From contig JBCDIZ010000008.1 in assembly GCA_038748365.1 (NCBI GenBank), forward strand, positions 77,875 to 141,874: a DNA stretch of 64,000 nt, given 5' to 3'. A program made the translations under genes and the position numbers. Under the pieces are notes generated by a model. The model did not search any database, was not told the origin of the DNA, and was given only the letters and a program-made list of their open reading frames with translations. The first letter of the stretch is position 1, and every line of letters begins with the position of its first letter. Positions 15,894 through 25,522 of the stretch are shown here, one piece after another. Source of the DNA: Alterisphingorhabdus sp038748365. Lineage in GTDB: Bacteria > Pseudomonadota > Alphaproteobacteria > Sphingomonadales > Sphingomonadaceae.

Positions 15894-17516
15894 GTGATTA
15901 AAAGTGCAGGGGTGGATCAAGTGAACGATATTTTTCTCGGGCTCGGCGGTGATGAACGGCAAGCGCTATTGCTGGAAAAGGCCAATCGCCACGGCCTGAT
16001 TGCAGGGGCAACTGGCACTGGTAAAACAGTAACACTTCAGGGCCTAGCCGAGAGCTTTTCCGCCAATGGCGTCCCGGTATTTGTCGCCGATGTGAAGGGC
16101 GATCTGTCGGGCATCTCCATGGCCGGTTCCTCGACCTTCAAACATGCCGACAAGCTGGAAGAGCGCGCCAAAGAACTGGGCATGGAGGATTATGGCTATT
16201 CCGATAATCCAGCGATCTTCTGGGATTTATACGGCGAACAGGGCCACCCTATCCGCACCACCATCAGCGAAATGGGGCCGATGCTGCTCGCACGGCTGAT
16301 GGACCTCAACGATACTCAGGAAGGCGTACTCAACATTGTCTTCCGCTTTGCCGATGAAGAAGGGTTGTTGCTGCTCAACCTTGAGGATCTGCAATCGATG
16401 CTCGCTTATACCGCCGAGCATGCCAAGGAACTGTCCGCCAAATATGGCAATGTCTCGCGTCAGAGCGTTGGCGCGATCCAGCGGCAATTGTTGCAGCTGG
16501 AAAATGAGGGCGCAGGCCAGTTTTTCGGCGAACCAGCGCTTGAGATTGACGACTTTATGCAGAGCGATGAGCAGGGACGCGGCTATATCAATGTGCTGGC
16601 TGCTGACAAGCTGATGCGCAGCCCCAAGCTCTATGCCACCTTCCTTCTATGGCTGCTGGCAGAGCTGTTCGAGACGCTGCCCGAAGTCGGTGATCCGGAA
16701 AAGCCGACACTGGTCTTCTTCTTTGATGAGGCACATCTGCTGTTCGACGATGCACCCAAGGCGCTGCAAGAGAAGATTGAACAAGTAGTGCGCTTGATCC
16801 GCTCCAAAGGCGTTGGGGTGTTTTTCGTCACCCAAAACCCGATGGATATTCCCGAAGAAGTCGCAGGGCAGCTGGGCAACCGGGTGCAACATGCCTTGCG
16901 TGCTTTCACCAAACGTGATCAGCGCGCGATCAAGGCGGCGGCGGAGACCTTCCGCATCAATCCCGATCTTGATGTCGAAGCGGCGATCACCGAATTGCGG
17001 GTCGGCGAGGCCCTGGTTTCAACGCTCGATGAGGAAGGCGCGCCAACGGTGGTGCAACGCACATTAATCAAGCCGCCACGCTCGCGCCTTGGTCCTGTGA
17101 CCAAGAAAGAGCGCGCCATTATCCGCTCCATTTCCCCGGTTGAGGGTAAGTATGACGAAGAGGTGGACCGCGAGTCCGCCGAGGAAGTGCTCCTGAAAAA
17201 GATCGAGGATGCTGCCGCGACCGCGGAAGAAGTGGAAGAAAAAGGCACTGAAGAAGTTGCCAAGCGTGAGCGCAAATCAAAATCTATCTGGGGAGGTCTG
17301 GCTGGAAAAGCGGCCAAGGCGGCTGCTGGTGCCGCCGCGGCTTCGGCAGGCACCATATTGGCGGGCAAGCTCAGTGGTCGTAAATCCCGCTCTAACCCGA
17401 CAGCACGCGCCGCCAGTGCTGCTGCAGGTACTGTGGCCACAGAAATTGGCAAAGCCATTGGCATTCCCGGGCTGGGCCGCTTTGCGCGAAACCTTATGGG
17501 TGGCCTTATGCGATAA
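15894..17516 (+). CDS. HerA-like ATPase of the DUF853 (YjgR) family
   Basis: 540 residues with an early Walker A GATGTGKT (38-45), a Walker B LVFFFDEAHLLF (about 272-283) and an arginine-rich late motif; VFVADVKGDLSGIS and ELPE-like segments match DUF853 proteins, relatives of the HerA/FtsK translocases. The C-terminal 60 residues are alanine- and glycine-rich. The likely start is the GTG at 15894 after ACAGGGG; a GTG at 15912 is an alternative. Cellular role is not established for the family. Confidence 0.85.
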   Translation: MIKSAGVDQVNDIFLGLGGDERQALLLEKANRHGLIAGATGTGKTVTLQGLAESFSANGVPVFVADVKGDLSGISMAGSSTFKHADKLEERAKELGMEDYGYSDNPAIFWDLYGEQGHPIRTTISEMGPMLLARLMDLNDTQEGVLNIVFRFADEEGLLLLNLEDLQSMLAYTAEHAKELSAKYGNVSRQSVGAIQRQLLQLENEGAGQFFGEPALEIDDFMQSDEQGRGYINVLAADKLMRSPKLYATFLLWLLAELFETLPEVGDPEKPTLVFFFDEAHLLFDDAPKALQEKIEQVVRLIRSKGVGVFFVTQNPMDIPEEVAGQLGNRVQHALRAFTKRDQRAIKAAAETFRINPDLDVEAAITELRVGEALVSTLDEEGAPTVVQRTLIKPPRSRLGPVTKKERAIIRSISPVEGKYDEEVDRESAEEVLLKKIEDAAATAEEVEEKGTEEVAKRERKSKSIWGGLAGKAAKAAAGAAAASAGTILAGKLSGRKSRSNPTARAASAAAGTVATEIGKAIGIPGLGRFARNLMGGLMR

Positions 17517-17798
17517 GCGCAATAGGCCACTTTTCCGTAACTGTTGTCGTAAAAACACAATAAGTAGCAAATCACAACTTGTTCATCTGGCATTCACTTT
17601 CAGATGCCATTTTGATTGTGCAACGATAATATATTGATAGTTGAGAGATTTAACCTGATAGATATGCAACTTATCGGACACGGACGGTCGTTCGTTGATA
17701 GTTCCTTTCCGGAGGTTGTTACATCCAACTAAATCTTCAAAAAGTGATAAAATAAAATTAGAGGCTGTTGTCAGGACAGTATAGAGAGAGGGATAATA

Positions 17799-20171
17799 AT
17801 GAAATTTTCTACAGTATCTTTGCGCGCACTCGCTTTGTGTGGCGCGGGGCTTGCTATTGCACCTTATCAAGCGATGGCGATGGAGGCGGAAGATGCAACT
17901 TCAGCCGAAGCGGATGCGCAAGATGGCAACGCCACAGCACCGCAAGCGCAAGATGAAGGTCCGCAGCGTGATGACAATGCGGTGGATATTTTCAACGACG
18001 TCATCGTCGTAACCGGGACCAAAACCCGCGACCCGGAAGATGTGCAGGACGTCCCGGTTGCGGTTACCGCGTTTAACGACCAGACGCTCGAAGCGCTTAA
18101 AGTGCGGGATATTCAGGGTCTGAGTTTCCAGGCACCCAGCGTTTCACTCGATCAGATCGGCACAAGCCGCGGCACCGCCAACTTCTCGATCCGTGGCCTT
18201 GGCATCAATAGCTCGATTCCGTCCATTGACCCGACCGTTGGTGTCTTTGTCGATGGCGTTTATCTCGGTTTCAACGGGGGCGTGGTATTTGACCTTTTCG
18301 ACCTCGACAGCGTCGAGGTGCTTCGCGGCCCGCAAGGCATTCTCTTTGGCCGCAACACCACCGGTGGTGCGGTTTTGATCAACACCGGCAACCCGACCGA
18401 AGAATTTGAAGGCAAGTTCCGTGCTGCGGTTGAAGGTCCGGTCGACAGCGGTCGTGGTGGCCCAAGCTATTTCCTTAGCGGTGTTGTTTCCGGACCGATT
18501 ATCGAGGATGTGCTGCTGTTCAAACTGGGCGCCTACTATAATGAGGACGAAGGCTATTTCCGCAATCTGTTCGACGGCTCGGACTTCGGCGCGGCGGAAA
18601 CCTATATCTTGCGCGGTGCACTTGAGTTCCGTCCAACCAGTAACCTTACCATCCTCGGCAAAATCGATTATTTTGATAGTGAAGGCGACGGTCCGGCAGG
18701 CCAGAACCGTGGTACATTTGATCGCAACAGCTTTGATTTTTCGATTGACGAGCCTGGTAATTACGACACCGAGGTTATTACCGGCAGTGTCCAGCTGGAC
18801 TGGGAGATTGGGCCGGGCGTGTTGACCAACATCTTCGGCTATCGCGAATTTTCTGGTACGACATTGGGAGATATTGATGGCCTTCCGGCCTTCCTGTTCC
18901 ACTCCAGTACCGAGACTGAGCAGGATCAGATTTCCAACGAATTGCGCTATGCCATGAGCTTTGATGGCATAGAGATTACCGTTGGTGGTTTCTTCTTTGA
19001 CCAGAGTATCTCCTATACCGAGGTGCGCGATCTACCGCCGCTTTCACCGCTTACCTTTTTCGGCGGTGGGCAGCAGGATCACCAGGTGCTGGGTCTGTTT
19101 GGACAAGGCCAATTCTATGTCACTGACAGCTTCAGCCTGATTGCTGGCCTGCGCTGGTCACGTGAGGAGAAGGATGCAGGTGTTACCTATGTCCGTCCGC
19201 GTCCCGAATGTTCAGTGGTACAGGGTACCTGCCCGACCAGTGGTACCAATCCGTTTATCCCGACTGAGAATAACGGCTTCACCGATGATGTTGTCTTTAC
19301 CAACTGGTCGCCGAAATTGGGAGTTCAGTATGAATTTGCCAATAGTCAGGTTTATGGTCACTGGACCCGTGGTTTTCGCTCGGGCGGCTATAATTTCCGC
19401 ATTACCAACGCCACCCTATTCGAGAATACCGTTGTTCCGGCCAATGGCGGCAATTTCAATTTTGATGAAGAACGCGTTGATACCTTTGAAATTGGTGGTA
19501 AATTCCAGACAGAAGATGGCGCCTTTACTTTGAACGCTGCGGCCTATGTGACCCTAATCGACAATATGCAGCGTGAAGTGAACCAGAGTTCTTTGACCGA
19601 GGGTGTATCGCAATTCATCCTCAATACCGCCGATGCCACCATCTATGGCGTGGAAGCTGAAGCGCGGATGCGAGTCACCGATAATCTGCTGTTCACCGCC
19701 AATGTCGGCCTGATTAATGATGAATATGACGAGGTGCGTTTCGACATATCCGGTGACGGTGTAGTCGATGCCGGCGATGAGGCTTTGCGGATCCCGCGTG
19801 TGCCAGAATATACTTGGGGTGTTGGTGCGATCCATGAGCTTGATCTTGGCAACAGCTCGATTCTTAGCCGGTTCAACCTGCAATATCGCGATGAATTCGC
19901 CTATACTGACGATAATCTCGGCTTTGTTCAGGATATCACCAATCTGGAAGCCAATATCACCTGGAGAACCCCGGTCGAAGGATTGAGCGTCTCGATCTAC
20001 GGCCGCAATCTGTTTGATGAAGTGCAGGTTGGTGGTGATACACAAGTTCCGTTTGGTGGCCCACTATCAACCGGCGTCAGGCAGCCTTTTGCCCAATTCC
20101 CGGCAGCAGGCACCTTCTCGCCACTGTCACGCGGACGACAGCTTGGTGCAGAGCTTCAATTTGAGTTCTAA
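17799..20171 (+). CDS. TonB-dependent outer membrane receptor
   Basis: 790 residues: signal peptide (1-28), an acidic linker, a TonB box-like DVIVVTGTK (about 67-75), plug domain (PVAVTAFNDQTLEALKV ... SVEVLRGPQGILFGRNTTGGAV, about 85-190) and a 22-strand-type barrel ending in the aromatic LQFEF. It belongs to the large sphingomonad receptor group (NFSIRGLGIN, VDGVYLG). The substrate is unknown; no transport genes for iron or vitamins flank it. A strong ribosome-binding site (AGAGGGA) precedes the start, and a 282-base leader holds no other gene. Confidence 0.93.
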   Translation: MKFSTVSLRALALCGAGLAIAPYQAMAMEAEDATSAEADAQDGNATAPQAQDEGPQRDDNAVDIFNDVIVVTGTKTRDPEDVQDVPVAVTAFNDQTLEALKVRDIQGLSFQAPSVSLDQIGTSRGTANFSIRGLGINSSIPSIDPTVGVFVDGVYLGFNGGVVFDLFDLDSVEVLRGPQGILFGRNTTGGAVLINTGNPTEEFEGKFRAAVEGPVDSGRGGPSYFLSGVVSGPIIEDVLLFKLGAYYNEDEGYFRNLFDGSDFGAAETYILRGALEFRPTSNLTILGKIDYFDSEGDGPAGQNRGTFDRNSFDFSIDEPGNYDTEVITGSVQLDWEIGPGVLTNIFGYREFSGTTLGDIDGLPAFLFHSSTETEQDQISNELRYAMSFDGIEITVGGFFFDQSISYTEVRDLPPLSPLTFFGGGQQDHQVLGLFGQGQFYVTDSFSLIAGLRWSREEKDAGVTYVRPRPECSVVQGTCPTSGTNPFIPTENNGFTDDVVFTNWSPKLGVQYEFANSQVYGHWTRGFRSGGYNFRITNATLFENTVVPANGGNFNFDEERVDTFEIGGKFQTEDGAFTLNAAAYVTLIDNMQREVNQSSLTEGVSQFILNTADATIYGVEAEARMRVTDNLLFTANVGLINDEYDEVRFDISGDGVVDAGDEALRIPRVPEYTWGVGAIHELDLGNSSILSRFNLQYRDEFAYTDDNLGFVQDITNLEANITWRTPVEGLSVSIYGRNLFDEVQVGGDTQVPFGGPLSTGVRQPFAQFPAAGTFSPLSRGRQLGAELQFEF

Positions 20172-20204
20172 GGACAAAAGAGCTTGAAATTTCAAACCAT
20201 GGCC

Positions 20205-20237
20205 AGGGCCGGAACCTAACGCATAGGTTCCGGCCCT
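20205..20237 (+). terminator. Terminator after the TonB-dependent receptor
   Basis: AGGGCCGGAACCTA and TAGGTTCCGGCCCT form a perfect 14-bp stem with a 5-base loop, 33 bases after the receptor stop codon. The stem is very strong; only a weak T-rich stretch follows. Confidence 0.7.
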
Positions 20238-20271
20238 AGCTTATTTGGCACGCGATGTTACAACTTCGGAC

Positions 20272-21351
20272 ATGATCGTTTATGGCTCCCGCGTCTCTTA
20301 CTATACCGGCAAGCTCGAAGCCTATTTGCGCTATAAAGGGATAGCCTATCAATCCGCGCCCACGCCCTATGGCAAGCCGCAGCGGCTGATCGAGAATGTC
20401 GGCGCTATTCAAATGCCGATCATCGAATGCGGTGATGGGCGATGGATGTCTGATACGACACCCATTTTGCTCCAGCTGGAACAAGAGGATCCCGGTTCGA
20501 CGATCCTTCCCGTCAATCCGGTTGTGAATTTCATCGCCAGACTAATCGAGGATTATGGCGATGAATGGCTATGGCGACCGGCCATGCATTTTCGCTGGAG
20601 CTATCCCCATGATCGGATGCTGATCTCCAATGTGCTGGTCGATGAGGTAACGCAAGATGTCCCGGCACCGCGTTTCCTGAAGCGCCGCAGAATAGAGCGG
20701 CGGCAAGTGAAGAGCTATGTTGAACGTGACGGCGTGACCGCCTCGACACGCGCACATGTGGAGCAAGGGTACCACCGCGCCCTCGCCAATATGACCCGGA
20801 TGCTGGAAACACGTCCGTTCCTGCTAGGCGATGCACCGTCATTGGCCGATTATGGCATGATGGGGCCGATGTTCCGGCATTTCGGGCAAGACCCGACACC
20901 TGCCGAGATTATGCGCACTACCGCGCCGGTTATATTTGAATGGGTCGCCCGTATGTGGAATGCCAAACCGGCAGCGCAACAGAACTTCGTCGATACCGTA
21001 CCCGACGATGCCCAGCCCATGCTGAAAGAGATATGCGAAACGCATCTGGTGCAGCTTGCTGCCAATGCTGAGAGCTATGCAGCAGACCAAAAGCGGTTTG
21101 CCATGACGGTACAGGGCTGTGACTATACGGATATTGCGACATCACGCTATCGTGTCTGGTGTCTGGAAAAACTGCGTGAAGCTTTTGCGGCGCTTGCTGA
21201 CGATGATCAGAAAACCGTCCGCGGTCTGCTGCCCTATCCCGAAGCCGAGATAGTATGGTACGAGGATGCTCCCGCCCAATCTGGCTATGATCCGGAAAAC
21301 AAATTGCCCTTTGGTAAAGCCATCAATGTATTTCCCGGAGGCACCCCTTGA
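20272..21351 (+). CDS. Glutathione S-transferase-like protein
   Basis: 359 residues. The N-terminus (MIVYGSRVSYYTGKLEAYLRYKGIAYQ) is a thioredoxin-fold GST domain, followed by a helical C-terminal domain with RPFLLGDAPSLADYGMMGP, the usual GST N-capping region. About 130 further residues extend beyond a standard GST, and their role is unknown. The start at 20272 is the first ATG; an in-frame TTG at 20245 is unlikely. The stop overlaps the TTG start of the following cytochrome b561/YceI gene by 4 bases, so the pair is coupled. Confidence 0.75.
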   Translation: MIVYGSRVSYYTGKLEAYLRYKGIAYQSAPTPYGKPQRLIENVGAIQMPIIECGDGRWMSDTTPILLQLEQEDPGSTILPVNPVVNFIARLIEDYGDEWLWRPAMHFRWSYPHDRMLISNVLVDEVTQDVPAPRFLKRRRIERRQVKSYVERDGVTASTRAHVEQGYHRALANMTRMLETRPFLLGDAPSLADYGMMGPMFRHFGQDPTPAEIMRTTAPVIFEWVARMWNAKPAAQQNFVDTVPDDAQPMLKEICETHLVQLAANAESYAADQKRFAMTVQGCDYTDIATSRYRVWCLEKLREAFAALADDDQKTVRGLLPYPEAEIVWYEDAPAQSGYDPENKLPFGKAINVFPGGTP

Positions 21352-22697
21352 GCGGCGCACAACAGCGCTATTCCACTATTGCGATACTGCTCCACTGGAT
21401 CATCGCAGCACTGCTGGCGTTTGAATTGGGGTTAGGGCGCGGGCTGGAAGATCTGACCCTTGCCACCGGGCTGTTCGACATTACCCAGCTTCATAAATCT
21501 GTTGGCATAACGATCTTGCTGCTCTCGCTCGCTCGGCTTGGCTGGCGCTTGCTTAACCCGCCACCGGCGGCGCTACCCGACAGTTCCCTCAACCACGCAC
21601 TCGCCAAAACGGTGCATATTGGCCTTTATGCCTTTATGATCGGCGCGCCACTTACGGGCTGGTTGATGGTTTCCACCTCAAAGCTGGATATCGATACACT
21701 GCTTTTTAGCACTCTCCCCTGGCCTGATATTCCATGGGTCGGCAGCCTGGAAGCGCAGGCAAAAGAGACGCTTAACGGCGCCGCAGAATGGGCCCATGGC
21801 GCGCTGGGCTGGGTCGGGATTGCTCTATTCGCGCTGCATATTATCGGCGCCTTGCGGCACCATCTTTTGCGCGGTGAGCATTTATTGGGCCGCATAGTAC
21901 CGGGTATAACAAGCCTTCATCCCAATCGTGGCGCGATAGTGATCGGACTCTTTGCCATGGCTTCGGTCAGTTTAAGCTTATGGGCGCAGAATTGGGGCGA
22001 TAGAGAACCGGACGCGCCCATTCCATTGGCGGCAGAGGGAACCTCTTCAATAGAAGTGCCAAATGCTGACGAGGCAGCGGCCGATGCTTTAACAGAGCAA
22101 GAGGATGAAAGCGAAGAGACAGACGAGGAAACCGAAGAAACGGACGAAACCGCAGAAGATGCCGAAGAGGACAACGCCGAGGAACAAGAGGCACAGGACG
22201 AGCCAGCCGCTACCGCTTATGACTGGCGTGTCACCGATAAACAGCCCGTTGGCTTCGCTTTTGTCTGGAATGGTGAAACGGTGCGCGGGTCTTTCTCGGA
22301 CTGGAGCGCCACTATTCGCTTTGGCGAACAAGCGCTCGACCAATCGCGCATCGATGTCCGTATCGGCCTCGCCTCGGCGCGCACCGGCAATGGGCAAGTG
22401 GATGAAGCCTTGCCCGGAGCCGATTTCTTTGCGGTCGCCGCCAACCCGCAGGCGCGATTCCAGTCAAGTGATATCCGCAGCCTTGGCGGCAATCGCTATG
22501 AAGCACGCGGAACCCTGAATATGCGCGGTGCCAGCCAGCCGGTCACGCTACGTTTCACACTCGACATTGACGGCACCAACGCCCGCGTCAACGGCAGTGC
22601 GACCGTGAACCGTGCCGCCTTTGGCATCGCTAGTGGCAGCTATGGCGATATCGCCGATAATGTACAGGTCGATTTCCGCTTCTCGGCGCAGCGCTGA
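21348..22697 (+). CDS. Cytochrome b561-YceI fusion protein
   Basis: 449 residues joining two families. Residues 1-185 are a four-helix cytochrome b561 (YSTIAILLHWIIAALLAFELG, QLHKSVGI, VHIGLYAFMIGAPLTGWLMV, HIIGALRHHLLRG) with histidines placed for two b hemes. A further membrane span and a strongly acidic linker (about 250-285, almost all E, D, T) follow. Residues 290-449 form a periplasmic YceI-like lipocalin-type domain (FSDWSATIRFG, LGGNRYEARGTLNMRG). The two are often neighbouring genes in other bacteria, and YceI can bind polyprenyl lipids such as quinones. The start is a TTG with GGAGG 6 bases upstream. Confidence 0.85.
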   Translation: MSGAQQRYSTIAILLHWIIAALLAFELGLGRGLEDLTLATGLFDITQLHKSVGITILLLSLARLGWRLLNPPPAALPDSSLNHALAKTVHIGLYAFMIGAPLTGWLMVSTSKLDIDTLLFSTLPWPDIPWVGSLEAQAKETLNGAAEWAHGALGWVGIALFALHIIGALRHHLLRGEHLLGRIVPGITSLHPNRGAIVIGLFAMASVSLSLWAQNWGDREPDAPIPLAAEGTSSIEVPNADEAAADALTEQEDESEETDEETEETDETAEDAEEDNAEEQEAQDEPAATAYDWRVTDKQPVGFAFVWNGETVRGSFSDWSATIRFGEQALDQSRIDVRIGLASARTGNGQVDEALPGADFFAVAANPQARFQSSDIRSLGGNRYEARGTLNMRGASQPVTLRFTLDIDGTNARVNGSATVNRAAFGIASGSYGDIADNVQVDFRFSAQR

Positions 22698-22792
22698 GGC
22701 GATTGCTGCGACAAGCCGGTGCATATGTGCACCATCTCGGCTCTCGCTTCATTCTAACACTGTGCTAAACGCACGCGCGAAAGGATAATCTT

Positions 22793-23503
22793 ATGGCCAT
22801 AACATTGGTAAAATTTCGTTCGGGGATGGGCGTGCCTTGTCCCAGCACCTTTTGCATGAAGGCGGAAATATTGCTCAAAATGGCTAATCTCGACTATGAA
22901 AGCAGCATTCTCGACGATCCGCGCAAAAGCCCCAAGGGTAAGTTCCCTTATATCATCGATGACGGCAAAGAGATTGCCGATAGCCATTTTATCCAGCGCT
23001 ATCTGGAGCAGAGTTATGACGCAGATTTCGATCCAGATCTGACTCAACAGCAGCGCGCAATCAGCCATGGCATGGCACGTATGGTAGAAGAGCGCCTTTA
23101 CTGGGCGCTGGTCTATAATCGCTGGATTGATGAAGCCAATTGGCGGGATACGGCGCAATTCTGGTTTGGGACAATGCCGCCCATCATGCGTAATATCGTG
23201 CCGATTGTCGCGCGTCGTCAGGTGCGTGCCTCACTTCATGGTCACGGTCTTGGAAGACATAACCAGAAGGATACTTATGGCCTTGGCGCAGAGGATATTG
23301 CCGCATTGGCAGCGCATCTGGGTGATCAGGATTATATGTTCGGCGACACCCCAACTGCGCTGGATGCCATTGCCTATCCAGTGATTACCAATATTCTGAC
23401 GCCACCGGTCGCTAGCCCATTGCGCGAAGCAGCACAACAACACCCGTTATTGGCCGCTTATGTCACAAGATGCACAGAAAGATGGTTTCCCGATTTTGCT
23501 TGA
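22793..23503 (+). CDS. Glutathione S-transferase family protein (Fax/metaxin-like)
   Basis: 236 residues. The N-terminal thioredoxin-like part has CPSTFCMKAEILLKMANLDYE and KGKFPYIIDDGKEIADSHFIQRYLE, and the helical C-terminal half has HGHGLGRHNQKDTYGLGAEDIAALAAHLGDQDYMFGDTPTALDAIAY. These match the Fax/metaxin-type GST group found in many proteobacteria. It has its own 95-base leader and may be monocistronic. The substrate cannot be inferred. Confidence 0.85.
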   Translation: MAITLVKFRSGMGVPCPSTFCMKAEILLKMANLDYESSILDDPRKSPKGKFPYIIDDGKEIADSHFIQRYLEQSYDADFDPDLTQQQRAISHGMARMVEERLYWALVYNRWIDEANWRDTAQFWFGTMPPIMRNIVPIVARRQVRASLHGHGLGRHNQKDTYGLGAEDIAALAAHLGDQDYMFGDTPTALDAIAYPVITNILTPPVASPLREAAQQHPLLAAYVTRCTERWFPDFA

Positions 23504-23547
23504 TCCACTGGCGATAAGTCCTTTGGAAAGCGCGTTGTGTTTCGCTG

Positions 23548-23832
23548 CTAACGCTTAGCCCGCCGCGTCGGCGCATGGAAATCAGGCGGTTTACCCGCAA
23601 CCCATGCGACAAAGCGGGCAATATCAGGATGTGCTCTAAGCGCTTCCGGCGTGGCATAGTGCCTCGCCAGTTCAGCATTACTGAAGGTCGCATGGATGGT
23701 GCGGTGACAGATGGGGTGCACTGCTACTGTCTCGCGCCCGCCCCTGCTTTTGGGCACCGGGTGATGCCACTCCACCCTCCGTCCCAAAGGGCGTTTGCAG
23801 AGCCAGCAAAGCTCTTGCGCATTGCCGCTCAC
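23548..23832 (-). CDS. HNH endonuclease domain protein
   Basis: 94 residues. LCWLCKRPLGRRVEWHHPVPKSRGGRETVAVHPICHRTIHATFSN contains the WHH, the following Asn-less P-x-S-x-GG turn, and two CxxC/CxxH-type zinc positions (CWLC, CHRTIH) of a small HNH protein. This compact form is common in alphaproteobacteria and often of chromosomal housekeeping type with no known role. Its ATG overlaps the stop of the upstream serine hydrolase by 4 bases, so it is the last gene of that operon. Confidence 0.8.
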   Translation of the reverse strand: MSGNAQELCWLCKRPLGRRVEWHHPVPKSRGGRETVAVHPICHRTIHATFSNAELARHYATPEALRAHPDIARFVAWVAGKPPDFHAPTRRAKR

Positions 23833-24932
23833 GGGCAGCTATGGAGGCAAGGCCCCTCGGGCGCTGCCTCATCGACCATGGTAACGATCCGCACCCGTAC
23901 CTCGCCAGTCTGGCGATTGGCCCAAAGCCCGGCGCGCAGGCCATAGGCATTGCCCGAATGACCGATCCAGCCGCCCGACTGCACCTCCAACCCCAGCGCC
24001 CATTGCCGCGGCGCGCTTGCATCCACCGAAGCATCGGCGCGCCATTGCGTCTCGCGCATCATCTGCCATGTGGCATCGGAAAGGAAATTCTTATCATCTT
24101 CGACCAGCAACTTGCCTATGATCTCAAGTTCACGCGCCGATATTCTGAGGCCGCCTTGCGGTGAGAAGGAAGAACCGTTCTGCCCAAGCCTATAAAGCGC
24201 CAAATCGCAGCGACCATCACCGGCACTGACAAAGGCGCATTCCTCTTCCCCTTCACCAAGAATCGGGTCTTTGGCGAGGCTGCCATCAGGGCGTAGCAAT
24301 GTAATCGCATTGGCACGTTGCTCAGCCGAGCAGCCGCTCCAGTTGAAGCAGGCTTGTAGGCGCAGGGGATCAAACACCTCTTGCTGCATGATGGCATCAA
24401 AACGCTGTCCGGTAACACTTTCCATCACCGCGGCGATGATCGGCGAAGCGCTATTGGCATAGTGAAAATACCCGCTGCCCGGCGGATGCACGCTGTCCCA
24501 TGCCTCTGGGTCAGACAGCAGTGCCTGCAAATCACCATCCAGCGGCAGATAATAGCCCGCGGCATCGGTAAGGCTGGCAGTATGCGAAAGCAACATTTTC
24601 AAGGTCACCGGTACATCGGGAAAGGCCGGATTGCGCACTGGCCAACCGAGATAATTAGAGACATCGCGATCGAGGTCGAGACGCCCTTGGTCAACCAGCC
24701 GCATAACCCCTAATGCCGTGACCAATTTTGAGATGGAGGCTATCCGCACCGGCATGTCGATATTGACCGGGTGCCCGGTGGCTCCGGCATCGCCGGACAG
24801 GGTGACAGATGTAATCTCACCTGGCTTAGAGTGCAGCTCGATATTCACCGGTTCGGCTATTTCCGGTTCTTCTGCATAGGCCGGAGAGAACAGCATGGTG
24901 AGCATCACCAGCCCGGTAAAACAGCGCATCAC
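23829..24932 (-). CDS. Serine hydrolase of the class C beta-lactamase/penicillin-binding family
   Basis: 367 residues with a signal peptide (1-20). Nucleophile and base are visible as Ser66-x-x-Lys69 (ASISK) and the second motif Tyr158-Ala-Asn160 (YANS). The late HSGNAYG is the third motif, replacing KTG as in many esterase-type members. LLSHTASLTD is a typical family stretch. Such enzymes are periplasmic esterases, peptidases or D-aminopeptidases; true beta-lactamase activity is unlikely from sequence. It sits 5 bases after the VOC gene and overlaps the HNH gene. Confidence 0.85.
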   Translation of the reverse strand: MMRCFTGLVMLTMLFSPAYAEEPEIAEPVNIELHSKPGEITSVTLSGDAGATGHPVNIDMPVRIASISKLVTALGVMRLVDQGRLDLDRDVSNYLGWPVRNPAFPDVPVTLKMLLSHTASLTDAAGYYLPLDGDLQALLSDPEAWDSVHPPGSGYFHYANSASPIIAAVMESVTGQRFDAIMQQEVFDPLRLQACFNWSGCSAEQRANAITLLRPDGSLAKDPILGEGEEECAFVSAGDGRCDLALYRLGQNGSSFSPQGGLRISARELEIIGKLLVEDDKNFLSDATWQMMRETQWRADASVDASAPRQWALGLEVQSGGWIGHSGNAYGLRAGLWANRQTGEVRVRIVTMVDEAAPEGPCLHSCP

Positions 24933-24937
24933 AATGC

Positions 24938-25339
24938 TTAGCTATCCGGACCGATCTTATAGGCGCATAGCTTGTTGCCATCGGGATCACGGAAATAAGC
25001 GGCGTAAAACCCCATCGGGCCATCATCACCGCGCACGCCAGGTGCGCCCTCATCGCTGCCACCCAGTTCCAGCGCCTTGGCATGAAAGGCATCAACCGCC
25101 GGGCGGCTTTCCAGCATCAAAGCCACCATATTGCCATTGCCCTTATCTGCAGGCTCACGGTTATAGGGTCGGGTAATGGCAATACCTGGCTTGTCAAAAC
25201 CACTGCCCCAGATGGTGAAGGAACCATCTTCCTCATCCATGGTCATCATCCGCTTGGCCCCGATGGTGGCCAGCAGCGTATCATAATAGTCCTGAGCGCG
25301 GGCGACATTGTCTGTACCCAGTGTCACATAGCCAATCAT
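24938..25339 (-). CDS. VOC family (glyoxalase/bleomycin resistance-type) protein
   Basis: 133 residues forming two beta-alpha-beta-beta-beta repeats: MIGYVTLGTDNVARAQDYYDTLL at the start and FYAAYFRDPDGNKLCAYKI at the end, the latter a near-universal closing motif with a metal-ligand-type glutamate/aspartate position. The substrate is unknown. GGAGAGAG lies directly before the ATG. It is the first gene of a three-gene unit with the serine hydrolase and HNH gene. Confidence 0.88.
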   Translation of the reverse strand: MIGYVTLGTDNVARAQDYYDTLLATIGAKRMMTMDEEDGSFTIWGSGFDKPGIAITRPYNREPADKGNGNMVALMLESRPAVDAFHAKALELGGSDEGAPGVRGDDGPMGFYAAYFRDPDGNKLCAYKIGPDS

Positions 25340-25433
25340 ATCTCTCTCCTGCGTACCGATTTTCGTCTAATCAAAGGGCTATGCCGCATTGGCGGGAGCG
25401 TCAATGCATAAGACCGCAAACCATGCCGCGCAT

Positions 25434-25469
25434 AAAAAGACCCGGCAGGATCACATCCCACCGGGTCTT
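25434..25469 (-). terminator. Terminator of the DUF3617 lipoprotein gene
   Basis: On the minus strand AAGACCCGG ... CCGGGTCTT (9 bp, extended inwards by GGAT/ATCC) is followed by TTT, a classical Rho-independent terminator about 55 bases after the gene's stop codon. Confidence 0.85.
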
Positions 25470-25522
25470 GATGATTAGCATATAAGCTGTTCAGGCAAGA
25501 TCTGCCCAAACGCCAATGGTGC

